The notes under the pieces are model-generated. The model was not told the origin of the DNA. It worked only from the letters and a program-made list of their open reading frames with translations, and made no database searches. Both the position numbers and the translations under genes were made by a program. 64,000 nucleotides of DNA. Origin: Syngnathus acus (taxonomy: Eukaryota > Chordata > Actinopteri > Syngnathiformes > Syngnathidae). The stretch is from contig NC_051098.1 of the NCBI RefSeq assembly GCF_901709675.1, forward strand, positions 11,934,918 to 11,998,917. Direction: 5' to 3'. Positions within the stretch are counted from its first letter, which is position 1; every line of letters starts with the position of its first letter. This document shows, one piece after another, positions 26,298 through 39,600 of the stretch.

Positions 26298-28283
26298 TTA
26301 GTTTCTGTTTTCGCTCATGACCCGGCAGTTTTGAGTCCAAGGGTAACACGCAGCGTTTATCTATGCTAATAGGACCACAGTATTGTTCAAGGAAATGACT
26401 TCACTAAAAGTAAGTGCTTCATATTCTGTACTTGAAGTCTTTGACTTTCTTGAGTACAATTTGAGGAAAAAAAATACAGAATGAGGCCCAGCGTTAATTT
26501 CTATTTTTTTATAAATAGCTTTTTCATTTACAATAAATAAGACAGTCCCGACAGTCAGACATCCAAATATCAATATTGTTCAGCGTGTTTACTTTCTGTT
26601 GGTGATGAAAGAATCTCAATCCCAGACTGAACTGTTGTGGCTTAACAACAAGCCGCAAATGACTCCATTATATTAAAACCTATATGAATGATCAACCAAT
26701 CTCAAAGTTTTGATTTGTTTGCTCTGTGAGGGGATTAACTTGACTTATTTCAACTAAGGTGTTGAATTTGAATGATTGTTAATTGAGCCTCTTGTGATTA
26801 TGTGCTAAATTTGACAGCAGCACCTGAGCCGTTTCTGAGGGTAACTAATGTGCGAATTGGATGGCTTCTCAACATCCAGCCCACTCTGCGCATCCACGCT
26901 CTGTATGGCGCTAATATGATTGACTGCATCACTGTCTGTTGACTAACGTAATTGTCTGTTGCTATTTTGGTAAAGGACACATCTACCGTGGACCTTCCTC
27001 GGTCACTGGAGGCGAGAATGTCCCTCCTTGAGATCCCGGAAGCGAGCAGGCTTCAAGTGAAGGTTGTCCAAGTCTCGTTGAATTCAAGGTTGGTACACGT
27101 GTGATGACTCAAGAGGAGTCCCCAATTGTTAAATGTTATACATCCAACTGTGATTAGGTTTACACATTTATAACAAGAATAACAGAACTGAAGTTGGTTT
27201 GGGAAGACATCTGAGGAAATGTTTATCATTTATCATAACATTGATTATCATTTAGAGACCTTTGCCAAATTCAGTATTACAGAGCTATCAAAGATGTAAA
27301 ATGAAGAGTGAAGATTGAAAACGAACTAGAGCATCGTTTAATGGACTGATTAATTTCTTCAGAGGTCTGTCCCTAAGACTTTCGGCCATGGTCTTCTTTA
27401 GATGCGAATGCCTTTGAACATTTAATGGTAAACTCATTAATATCGCCCATATTTGCCCACTGAAGGTTATTAAACAGTGTGACTCTTACTGTCACACGGC
27501 ACAGATAAGCTCACAATTTCCTTGCCTGCAATATTTTCCCATGCTTGTTATCTCGGATCGATCATTTTAGTTTTAAGGCAGTGCTAATAATAACATGTGA
27601 CCAAAGCGGCCATAGCCTCTGAACTCTCAAAGAGGAAAACTTTGCTGCCTAAGACAGTGTTTAGAAAAGACAACAGCAAAATGTAGCGCGTGAGTATGAA
27701 AAATGTCAACCTAGCAAACGGGTAATTAACTTTTTGGAAGAAGGATGGGGGTACTGTTTTTGTCTTAAAGATAGCAGGCGCAATGCAGCCACATGGCAAA
27801 TGCAATAATACAGGTGGAGCTGCATGATTAATGTGTCAATGTTTACTTTTGGGGTATTCAAGTGCAGAAACGAGAACTTCCAAAAGAACGATTTGGCCTT
27901 AAAAGTGACAGCATCCTTTCAATCACACATCTGTCTGTGCTGCGAGACGTAACATAGAGTTTTTCTGTTGATAATATTTCTTGGAGTGGCATGTGGGTGA
28001 GGATGGATTTGTTTGTTATTGGAAAGTAAATGAAAAGCAAGAAAGTTGAATGTCAGCATTGTTTGATATGTCAGTCCGCACCATGTTGAAAGAATTAACT
28101 ACACCACTAAGGTCACCTTTCCAGCGTATAATAATCGTTTTATTTGAATCAGCTTGGCCGTATTGTGTGCTTCCTGTGCAATATCGCTGGAATTTCTTTT
28201 TCTGTTATTATCAACAATACCTTTGAAGTGACGTCGAAGTACGCTAGCAAGTAGCCTGGTAATACAATGTTGCCATAGATGTT

Positions 28284-28609
28284 AAACCCAAGGCACGGGG
28301 GCCAGATACAACCTGCCATATCATTTTATGTGGCCAGCAAAGACAAATTTTGCATTGAATTTTTACCAGAATTACAAATTGTTTTCACTTTTTAAATATA
28401 GATATTGCAAGCAATTTTTTATTACCATTCATCTTTTTAAACCATTTAAACAGTTTTTACTCGTCTCTGATTTCAAAAGTAATTATTCATCAGTTTGTTG
28501 TTTAGCCTATGCTGTATGTATATAGAAGACCTTGACAGTCATGATGGCACTCCGAAGAAAACTATGACTACAATGTGGCCTGTGACAAAAATTAGTTTGA
28601 CACCCCTGC
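28284..28609. mobile_element. Non-autonomous hAT-type element, decayed
   Basis: The right end reads TGTGGCCTGTGACA, then AGTTTGACACCCCTG, which is the typical end of fish and mammal hAT (Charlie-like) elements. The left part carries GGGGGCCAGATACAACCTGCC and TTTATGTGGCC. The interior is AT-rich with no transposase ORF. The left terminal repeat is damaged, so that boundary is approximate. Confidence 0.6.
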
Positions 28610-31189
28610 ATTAAACCGTGTTAGCTGATGGACCATACAAAGACAAATAGATTTAATCATCCAATCAGCTTTTTGCTGTGAAAGAGAGTCACAAAAGAGG
28701 AAAATGACGAGGTCAACTAAAGCATGCTATTCAGTTTATAAAGAGACAACCCCATTCACACCATTGTATACGAGTCCATATAATTCTGTGCTGTTTTTAA
28801 AAACGTTTTATAGTGCTATTCGTCATTACTGAGCTTCACAAAGCCACATGCGAAAATGATTGGAAACCAATTGCTGCGTGATATTTCTGCACTATCAGGA
28901 GATAGCAGATTGTGTCGGAGCATCAGCACTTTTTTTGCTTAGTGTTTAACTACAACTTTGAAGCCCATATCTGACCTTCAGTGTGCATAATAACATGGCA
29001 GATGTATAAAAGCTGCCTCTCCCCCGGGTTTTTCTGAGCCAAGTACATCACACCTCAAAACACTCGGGCGGTCGATGAAGTGTCCGTGATTCATTCTGTA
29101 TCCACTCTGCGAATGGCTTTTATCCCTTTTTTTAAATTGAACCAGTCATTTTTTTTTAATAACGTCCTCCCTCTTTTGACTTTTTCGAATAGCAAATTAG
29201 GTATACCTGACTGGCTAGTAATACTCCCGTCTCTCATCATCTGACCACATAAGCTGCCATTTATACGATATCCCGACAGTCACTCCCCTGACTGTCATCA
29301 ACAGCATCTTTGCTGGACTCCCTTTTTTTTTTCTTCCCGGCGTCGCTCCCTGTGTTACTAAATTTAAATCACTTTCATCGGCTCACTTTGAGTACATCCA
29401 CTACTGTCCTCCCGTCTCACAGCTTCCCTCAGGCGGGCCCTGAGATCACAGTGCACACACACTACAGGGTAATTAATCATTTGCGGGAGACGGATGGCGA
29501 GGTTGGCACCACTTGATGGGGCAGCAGGCGGCGGCACGATCCCCGCTGGTTAACACCAACACTATAAAGTCTTACAATAAAGAAGTGAAGGAAAACGCTG
29601 ACCATATCCCGAAGGTAATGTCAAGTGCCAAAACGACACCAAGGCACGAAAGATGCAGACTGGCTTGCGATCAATATCGTAAATTGAATTGAGTTGAAAG
29701 GTTAAGAGAGAAGAAATCATGTTAGATAAAGGTCAACATCCCTTTTAGTATCACCACTTATGGTGTGTTCAGTTATCAAATAGGGCACGCCATCAAATCC
29801 AATTTTTTTTTTTTTTTTTATTTCAAGGATTTTTTTAATTGATTGTGAGGGATTTTTCTAAATTTTATTTGATCTATCAGTACGATAGTTTTATTTTATT
29901 AGTCATTATATTATATTTTCAAAATTCCTGTTCTATTTATTTCTACTTGCTGATTTATTTATTTTTTCCACCTCTCCTTTATATTATTATTATTACTATT
30001 ATTATTATTTATGATTGAACATAGCTTATTTCAAACATGTTTTCTGGATAAACAAATTGACTAAGACAACCGTCCGACAGAAGATGACTATTATGAATTA
30101 TTCATCCACATAATCGTATAATATGTTGTACAATACAAAAACCGGTTCTGATTTCCTGTCAGCTTCTAACAGAATATTTTAATAATTAAAATTACCATAT
30201 TAATTTGTATTCCACTTGAAATATGTCCATAGGTTAAACGGGTTCAAATATGCAATCTCCTTCGCGGTCGCTTCTAATTGTGAAACAACAAACCGAGTAA
30301 GACACTGTTACGTTGCCGTTGCTTAAATAGACTTCAGAAGAGCTACGGCCTTTCATGTTTGTGATTATTTGCGGCTCTAAAAGCTATTATTAAAGCAATA
30401 GAAGCGTCGATCCCATCTGCTGCTGATGATGATGATGTAGTAATTCTCTTGAGCCTGGCTCCGTCGACACGTGCTCCAGATTGCACCCGGACTCATGAAC
30501 TGTTATTTCTCCTTTATCCACAACGAAAGCTGACCCAGTGGCATTTTTGTGCTTCAAATATCTCCGCTTTGGCTTCGAGATAATTGTGTTTTTGTTTTCC
30601 ATTTTTTACGGTCAGCGCTGGGTACTCGGTAGACTTTTCAATTGCCCATGTAGTTGTTCATCTTCAAGTTCGGGTAAAGTGACCTCTGCTTCCTGACTTG
30701 TGAGCGCCAAAGGTCTCTGAATTCCTTTTTGTTGTTTTCTCTCCAAGAGTTTACTTTGTGACACGGGGAACACCAAGTTTGTACGTTTTGCAGCAGTTCT
30801 AAATCTAGATATTAGTCAATCTGGCTAGCTTCATTCATTTTTTTAAATCAAATTCATTGTATGGTGTTTACATCAGCATTTGTATTATTAAAGCTGATCT
30901 TTTCATTGAATCACAGTTCCAATGTCTGCCTGATTGCAAAAGAGCGCTCTACAGCCGAGGTCACTTGAGCTTGCACGCTGTCGCTCCCGCTTTGATTTGT
31001 TGTATCAGTAACAAGAACACAGCATGGACACTCACACATTACATATTCATAGTCAAAGTTTGTCCTAAATATTTCAATTTAATTTACACAGTTTGACTTG
31101 TCAGTTATGTCTAATACGAACCCAGCATGGCCACTCACAAATGACATATTTTGGTATACAGGATATACAAAGAGATGGCTTTCGAGCAT

Positions 31190-31290
31190 ATACCAGTGGT
31201 GGAGCTAAAAGGGGGAGGCCCAGGGGCACTGCCCCCCCTGAAATATGTTTGGACCCCCTCGTGTCAGACCACTGGGGTATTCTCTGATTT
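31190..31290 (+). repeat. Transposon end of the GGAGCTA/GCCCCCC family, copy 1
   Basis: AGTGGTGGAGCTA is followed by a G-rich then C-rich block (GGGGGAGG, GCCCCCCCTG). The same architecture recurs at 38405-38465 (reverse) and 63435-63500, so it is a dispersed repeat. Family unknown to me. Confidence 0.5.
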
Positions 31291-32040
31291 CCCCAAGGAA
31301 AAAATTCCAGCTTGTTCTAATTTCAGTTTATGACCATGAACAAGAGCGAGCAGATTAAAGTGTTGGTAACACATGAGCATTACTTCCCCGAAGTCATGGA
31401 CTGACCAACCTCCGGGGCAGTCTGACCTTCTGAGTCACAGTATTGTACATCTGTGAAAAGATTCTTCAAAATTAAATCAACAACTTGAACATCGCTTGCG
31501 GTCAGTGGTTTTTAGGCATCAGATTTAAATACACGATGTGAGCACTTGCTCTTAGTCAAGGTTGGCTTGTAAAGATTTCCCTATGTGATTCCATCATGAA
31601 TACAATTACACGGCGAGAAGTATTTACTTTTGCTTTTTAGAACTCGGTGCCAGCATTTGATTGCCGCTGGGAAAGAAGTGCCAAATTATGACTGATGGCA
31701 TTCAATACAAAAAAAAACGCATTGAGTCGCACTAATGTGGGGAAATTGCTAGCTTCAAGCTAACTTGCCAAAGAGTTTAAGGGATTGTTATTGGAATTTG
31801 TTCGATTTGTTTTGTAAGTCAAGGCATAATTGCGCTGACACAAAGAGCCAGCCCTGTGGGGAACTTTTTAGGAGATTTGTCTGTCTTCATTTGTTTGGGA
31901 TTAGATGTATCCGAGTACTGGTATGAATGAGCCTTTTATCAGTTTTGCTGTGTTTTACGCAGATTGCTCTTTGGTGTGCTGGTTTTATGATTAAACGGCG
32001 TTAGGAATGAATAACATTGCTTTGGTTAAATTGATAGAAT

Positions 32041-32139
32041 TACCGTATTTTCCAGACTATAAATCACGTTCTTTTTTCATAGTTTGTCCGGGGGTGCGAC
32101 TTATACTCAGGAGCGATTTATAGTCCAGAAAATACGGTA
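32041..32139. mobile_element. Palindromic MITE, copy 1 (99 bp)
   Basis: It begins TACCGTATTTTCCAGACTAT and ends with the inverse (GTCCAGAAAATACGGTA). The sequence is almost fully self-complementary and bounded by TA. It is the shortest of five related copies in this window. Confidence 0.8.
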
Positions 32140-33610
32140 GTAGTGCAGGTCACTTTGCGTCACCTGGTTTGCTTTTTGTGTCTTTATTTGCTGTTACTTG
32201 TTGTACCTTCAAGTTTTCATGGCAAGTTAGTTCTCAAAATTGTGCAAGAATTCCCTTTCCTATTCTCGACACGTTATTCTTTTTTGTTTCAAGTGGCTAT
32301 AATATCTCACTTGAACCACGCATTCACCAAAGTCTCCTACGCAGTAATCTTTTAGTGACTTATCTCCCTCCCCCTCACAATATATCTTCTCGTTCTTGAA
32401 GGGACGAGTGACGTAAACCCAATAATGAGGTTGGGGATTGTTCCAAACGCAAAAGGAACTGACCTCGTCTCATCGATCAGCTGGATCAAAGTGAACTTGG
32501 TCAAGATGTTTCCTTGCTTTAAATCCTCGGCTCTGTCATGGTGGAAGATGGATTACATGCGGTTTAATTGGTTCTCATTGCCGCTCTAGTTTTATAAGCC
32601 TCCTTTTTATCAAAGATTGTTTGTCATCATTACCAACCGCAGCTTCATAACCTTAGTCTGCAGTTATATAAAAGATGATGGTTCTGAGAGTTTCATTAGC
32701 ATGGAGAGTGTGTGAACAAATTAAACTTTAAATTCTGAGGTGGCACTCGTCACTGATTTAAAAGCAGAAGGTCGTTTTATTGAGATATAAGGAAATTGCG
32801 AGTTGAAGTTTTATGAAAATAAATAGCTGGGATAAATGTTGTCTCCTGCTTTAATTTTTGCCAAATAATCTTTTCATTCCACATCCAATATTTTCATCAA
32901 CTTGTCACAATGTTAAGAGGAGGGTAAAAAGGTTCATGTTTGTCCCCAGAACAGTTTTCCAAACACAAATGGAGTGTGCAAACATTCGTTCCCATTCTGA
33001 CCATCCCTCTGTGGGTTTGTTCAATATTTAAATAGTTCCTCCTTCATCTGACCTGAAATAAAAAGTTCAAACTGTTTTTTTTTTTACTTGTCCTCACTTC
33101 AGACTTAACATTTTTAAAATCCTTTGCCACCATCTACATCATTCAAACAAAGCCACACAAAAGTAGCAAAGGAATTAACTATTTATAATGTCGACTGGGC
33201 ATAACTGTCAAAAAGATATAAAACATCCTCAGAATATTAAAGATACAAACTTTTTTTTTAAAATAAATATATTTATAGCGCCTTGAAACTATAGCGGCTG
33301 TGGATTAGTGGAGCTTGGCGAGAACATCACTCAGTCATGTAGCTAGGATGCTGAAATATTTGGGACAAACATCTCTCTGGTTTCATGTTTCATATCCAGC
33401 ATAATTAATAACATTACTGTCAGTGTGATTTTTTTTTGGAATGTATTAATCATGTTAATATGGCAAAGCTGACTGAACCGGTTGCGGCATCTTTCTGCTA
33501 ATTAGTCTGCATTCCATGTTGGCGTGAAAAACAAGGTCAGTCAAGAACAGTGTTCCAAGTTGTAAAAAAATAATAATAATAATGATAATAAAATGATTAT
33601 TCTCACATAT

Positions 33611-36600
33611 TTATTTAATGAGCTTCATACAGGAGTGCAGGATCTCAAAGCCGTGCAGCTCTCGAAGTTTGTTCACGTGTCTGAAAAATAGAAATTCAAA
33701 TGGTGACATAAGGTGTGCTTTTATGAATAAAAGTCAACTTTGATCGTGAAGGGGAAAAAATAAAATAGAAAGTCGCTCTGAAGGTGTCCCTGAAAGGAAA
33801 TTACTTATTATGTTTGACTTTGATTTTACGCAACATCGACTTTAATCAGGAAGGAAAATAATTGCAGATGAGGAGAGTTATCGACAAGTTCTACTGTGAT
33901 GAGGACGAGTAAATATAACAAGCGGCCATGTTCCGTAAATAGGTTTCGGAACTTTTTTTTTTATTCTCTGATGCTTTGTTCTTTCTTTGGCACCCTGCTG
34001 AGTGACAGACAGGCACAAACGTTTAAATAACAAAATGGTGGATCACGTCTTGCACTAAAAGTATATCGAAAGACTCACATCGGTACGTTTCCAATTTTAT
34101 CCAAATGTGTTTGACCTTTGTGCATTAATTTTTTTTTTTGCTATCCTAAATGGGCCATATGGATAGAAAAAAAAAAATCTGGGTCACTTGAGCTATATAA
34201 TGTAAATGCAGCCGCATGCCGTTAATTTATGCAAGTATGTCACCTCAATTCAGCTCAGGCTTTTTTTAAATTATACATTTTTCTTTAGTCTTCAGTGAAA
34301 TGTGTAAAAGTAAAAAAGACAAAGGGCTTTTGGTTTGTTGAGTATATTAGCAAATATGAGTACTGGAGAGGAACTAAATGCCTAATTTGGGTTTTGAGTG
34401 GAAGAATTTGGGGAAACTATTAGCTGCTTGCTATCTGGCAATTTAATTCAACTTCGATCATAATTACCACCATGTGCTTTGCAAAGTGAGGTGAGGTCGC
34501 ACCTGGGCTCGGATTGACACAACTTCCCTAGAGCTACGGCTGCATTCTGCTGCACAGCTGTCCTCTTAGCGTCTCCGGCGGCATGGCGAAGCAGCTCATG
34601 CACGATATCGGTGCCCAGCAGGTTGTTGGCGATACCCTTCAATTCCAGGCAATGGGCCAAACACAGGGCAGCGTTTCCCGACACCATCTCATCACAGCTG
34701 GAGCTCAGCAAACGGCGGAGAACAGACAGCTCTGTGGCCAATGATAAACCCATTCGGAAGAGAATATGAGCGAACGGTCATCCGTGTAATGGCATGAACG
34801 TCGATGTTTATTTTGCATAATCGATAAATCCGATAATATCCTCGTGATGGGGAATAGTAAACGGATTTTGTCAATCATTTCTCACTTTTGTCAGGCTTTA
34901 CCAGCTCCTCCCGGGCAATTTGGCTGGCGGCCGTACAAGCTGTCAGAATCTTTACAGCGTATTTAGTGGCGGCCAAGTCGGCTTGCTGGCAGACGGTCAA
35001 AACACAACAAAATAAACATGTTATTGGACAAATACAGAGACACATTTTTGAAACGAATAAAAGTATCCTAAGGGTTCAAGAACACCAAAACAGAAAATAG
35101 TTTAACTGATTTGACTAAGGCAGTGCACAAATAAATAAATTTAGAAAATGTAAAAAAAATTAAAAACATTCAAACATATTTTCTTTTTGAAAAAAATAGA
35201 CATTTCAAAATTTAAACATTTAAAATTTTAAACATTTAAAAATTTCAAAATAAACAAATTAAACATTTTAAAAATTAATAAATGTCACTGGTTAAAATAG
35301 GCACCATCTTGTGGTTTAGCTACCAAAAATAGTAGCTAGAAGTAAAAAAATAATAATTATATATTCAGTATACAGTACTATAAATTTAATGTCTGTATTT
35401 AAATATAGCAAATATAGCAAACTGATGTTTGCTCGACCCTCTTCCAGCCAAACTACTTAAAGAATTATTTCATATTTTAGGACCGTCTGTCTTAAATATA
35501 ATCAAGCTGTCTGTCTCCTCTGGGATAGTGCCAACAGCCTTCAAAACCGCTATCATTAAACCGTTGCTTAAGCGACCAAATCTTGACCCGGACTGTCTCA
35601 GTAATTATAGGCCAGTTTCAAACCTCCCATTTATAGCAAAACTTCTTGAAAAAGTAGTAGCACAGCAGCTTAATGATTACATGGTCGCCAATAATCGATA
35701 TGACTCTTTTCAGTCTGGTTTTAGAGCTAATCATTCCACTGAGACAGCACTTGCTAAAGTGACTAACGATCTCCTCATAGCTATGGATTCAAACACTTCA
35801 TCTGTACTGTTACTACTCGATCTTAGTGCTGCCTTCGACACTGTAGACTTTGATATTTTATTAGGGCGTCTTAAAAGTTGTGTTGGTATTTCAGGGTCAG
35901 CACTAGGCTGGTTCCATTCCTATCTATCAAATAGGACGCACCGAGTGGTCCATGGCAATGCGTCCTCTGAGCTCTATAATGTTACGTGTGGTGTCCCACA
36001 GGGATCGGTTCTCGGACCAATTTTATTTAATATTTATATGATCCCGCTTGGGGACATAATACGTAAATATAATATTAGTTTTCAATGCTACGCGGATGAC
36101 ACCCAATTATATATGCCATTATCGATGACAGATCCGCGTGATTGTTGTAATCTTGAGGCATGCCTTGCGGAGATCAAGCAATGGATGTCTCTCAACTTCC
36201 TTCGTCTTAACCCAGATAAAACTGAGATGTTGATAATTGGTCCAACTCGTTTTCAACACTTGTTCAAGGAAACCGCTATAACTATAGATAACCGTACTAT
36301 CACTCAGAGCGATACTGTAACTAATCTCGGGGTAATGTTTGACCAAACTCTCTCCTTTCAAAAGCACATTAAGAATATAACCAGAATTGCGTTCTTTCAC
36401 CTTCGTAATATTGCAAAGATTCGTCCGATCCTCTCGACCGGTGATGCGGAAACTATTATACATGCGTTCGTCACGTCGCGCCTGGACTACTGTAATGTAC
36501 TATTCTCTGGTCTTCCTAAGTCCCGCATCAAAAGTCTACAGTTAGTACAAAATGCTGCTGCAAGGCTGCTCTCACGGACAAGAAAATTTGATCACATTAC

Positions 36601-39600
36601 CCCAATATTAGCCAACTTACATTGGCTCCCGGTCCATTTAAGATGTGACTTCAAGGTTCTTCTATTAACCTATAAATCATTGCATGGCTTAGCGCCTTCG
36701 TATCTCGTCGACCTAGTTGTTCCTTATGCTCCGTCTCGTAACCTTCGTTCGCAAAACGCTACCCTTTTAGCGACACCGAGGGCCAAGAAAGTGTCTGCAG
36801 GGTCTAGAGCATTTTCTATCCGGGCTCCAGAGCTTTGGAATGCCCTCCCAATGGATATTAGGACTGCTACCTCAGTAGAAACATTTAAGACACGTTTAAA
36901 GACACATTTCTATGACATGGCCTTTAACTAACTTGGAGTGGCCGATTCGGCCGGAGTTTGTTTTGTTTTCTCTCCCCCCCCTCCCCGGCCGGGGAGGTGG
37001 TTAGGTGGCACCCAAGCTGACAGCGGCTATCTGGATTCTTGTGGGCTAATTCAGGTTGGGGGAACTGCAGCTCAACCTCCATAGCCAGGATAGCAGAGGG
37101 CTCCTCTGGCAGCCCTTCGCTCTGACTTGGACATCTACTTTTGATTTTCATATTATGTATTATTTGTGCCCTCTCTGCATCCATTACAACCTGGTGATCC
37201 TGAAAGGGGGATCCTTCCATCTGTGGTCCCTTCTCAAGGTTTCTCATTTTCCCCGGGCAGGGGTTTTGAGTTTTTCCTTGCCCTTTTGGGAGCTTAAGAT
37301 CAGGGGATGCTTTGAGAATAATTGTCAATTTTTGTCTATGTGAAGCCCTTTGAGACTGCTTGTGATTTAGGGCTATACAAATAAACTTGACTTGACTTGA
37401 CTTAGCTACCAAAAATATATTCAGCCCTAAACATTTAAAGCAGAAGTAAAAAAATAATAATTATATATTCAGTATACAGTACTATAAATTTAATGTCTGT
37501 ATTTAAATATAGCATGTTCCATATCAGGCATTAATACCCCCAAACCGATTCTGTTTGTGTGTACATTTGGGCACCTTGAGTTGCCGGTGCACCGTCTTCA
37601 CCACATCTCGCTGAACAACATCATTAACAGCCTTGGAGGACTGAGAGAGGACGTTGCTCAACACGCCCATGGCTCTCTGAAGGACAAAAAAGAACCTTAA
37701 GCAAACAATAGCCACTCACACAAAGGGTAGCCAAAATACAAAGCAAAGGTGATGGACTTTCAGGCTGTGGAGTGTTTTTGTGTTTGGGAGAACTTTTCTG
37801 AAGAGAGAGCATTCAGAGAAAATGACCTCTTGCAGGAGGACTAAGTCATCATGGAGATAGGTTGCAAATGGACAAAGAATACCAGGTGCAAGCTTTAGTA
37901 TATGCAATCAATAATAATAGAAGCTGAATTTGAAGCCATCGAGGAGCATAAAGGCATTGGTGGTGAGAATTCAGTCTTGTAGTGGCCATAAAATGATAAA
38001 GGCCAAGACAATGAAAAGAGAAAATCAAGTATTTAAGAAAGGCCTGAGGGTCTTGTCTGATTTGAGAGGCAGTTTATAGATTAGGGACCAACCACTGCTT
38101 CGAAGTCCATGATTGCTTTTTTGTCATGCAGTTTGAACACCAGACTTATTTTTCTAGTTCTAACGCGGCCTTTTCTCAAATGTTCAAATTTGCTACCCAA
38201 TCTTGCCCACAAGGAAAATCAAAACAGAAAAAGATTTCAGGACACATCTGATGGACAGATCCATCAATTTAAGTGTCATTATATCAAAATGTTATAAAAT
38301 GAAAAAGAATCTTGAAAAACTGCTGATAAATGTTCATTGTATGTTCCCATACGAGGTGGAAAAACAATTCCTGAAGTCGAAATTAACCGAAAAGTCAATT
38401 ATCTGGCATATTTTGAGTGGGGGGGTAACAGCGCCCCAAGGCCCCCTTCTAGCTACGCCAATGCCTTGAGAGGGATTCTAATGCGTTAAAAATGCAGTGA
38501 GGAATGATAGCACGAGAAAAGCGGAAAATGTAAAAAAAAAAGGATGTTGACGAGAGGCAGCGAGACGAAAATGAGCCCGCCGGGCAGTTGGTGCGCAGTA
38601 AAAATGAGTGACGAGACAGATGGGTGGAAGCGTGGGACACAACAGCCCCGATTTTAGGTAGAGTGGAACTGCTGAAACAGCCATTAACGCACACGACAGC
38701 ACCTGGAGCTGAAGCTTTTAATCAAATACAGTGACGTATATACAGCGATCCCTGAACATTGAGAAATTCAACTTCTCCATTACGACTTTGTTGACTGAGA
38801 GCTTACAAGCCAGGAAATGACCCACAAATGTCAGGAGGTGTTGCTTTGAAAAATAAAACTTTTCAGGCAATTTTAGTATGAAAAAATGAAAACCTAAAAA
38901 GACTTAGGCCCTTCTGGTGCATTTTGTTGCTATATTTTAGCGTTTTAGCATGTGCTATAAAAAGCATCAGCCACTCACAGTAACAACACCTTCGTCATCA
39001 TCCCTCAGCAGGTCCAGGCAGAAGCTGCATAGTGAAACTGCGTTTTCCTACAAAGAAACCTCTCACCTCTTAATGCAAGAAACAGAACATCACACTCGGC
39101 AAATATATTATGTTGGAGGATGGCATATGAGAATAACCTTACCTTGATGACAGAGGAGGTCACGGTTGAAAGGTTGATGATCAACCCAAGGAGAGGGTAA
39201 AGGATCTCCTTGTAACTGCTTGCAAGGCATTGCTTCTGCAACGGTCATAAGGCCAGCAAAACCATGAAAAATATCGCGGTTATTTATTTATATTATATAT
39301 ATATTATATATTTAATTATTATTTATTCTTATTCAATAATAAAGTTTATTAACTGATTAAATGATTATTATTTTCTGTTATTTATTTACTATTTATTTAT
39401 TTATTAGATTTTTTTTTTTTACCCTGTCAAATATCGGAATCAACAACGGCCTCAAAAACTCCATATTGATTATAAACTCTTCCATGCAACTACAGTGGAC
39501 ACAATTTTTCACACAATTTTCAAAATTGTGTGATATAACCAAGGGGATATAATCAAGGCTTTTTTTTTTAATTTACATGATTATATTTGAAAAATTACTC

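Larger units (their letters stand above)
20131..33610. other. Intergenic region between ankk1 and ttc12
   Basis: About 13.5 kb with no convincing gene. It holds decayed transposon pieces (listed separately), a 23-nt G run and a 16-nt C run, A/T-rich simple sequence (for example around 24840-24890 and 29800-30010), and short ORFs without recognisable content. Confidence 0.6.

Noticed and set aside
36119-36463. Minus-strand ORF inside the LINE
   Set aside because: Shadow of the reverse transcriptase frame on the other strand.
37056-37412. ORFs on both strands over the LINE 3'UTR
   Set aside because: They lie in the non-coding 3' part of the element and resemble no protein I recognise.
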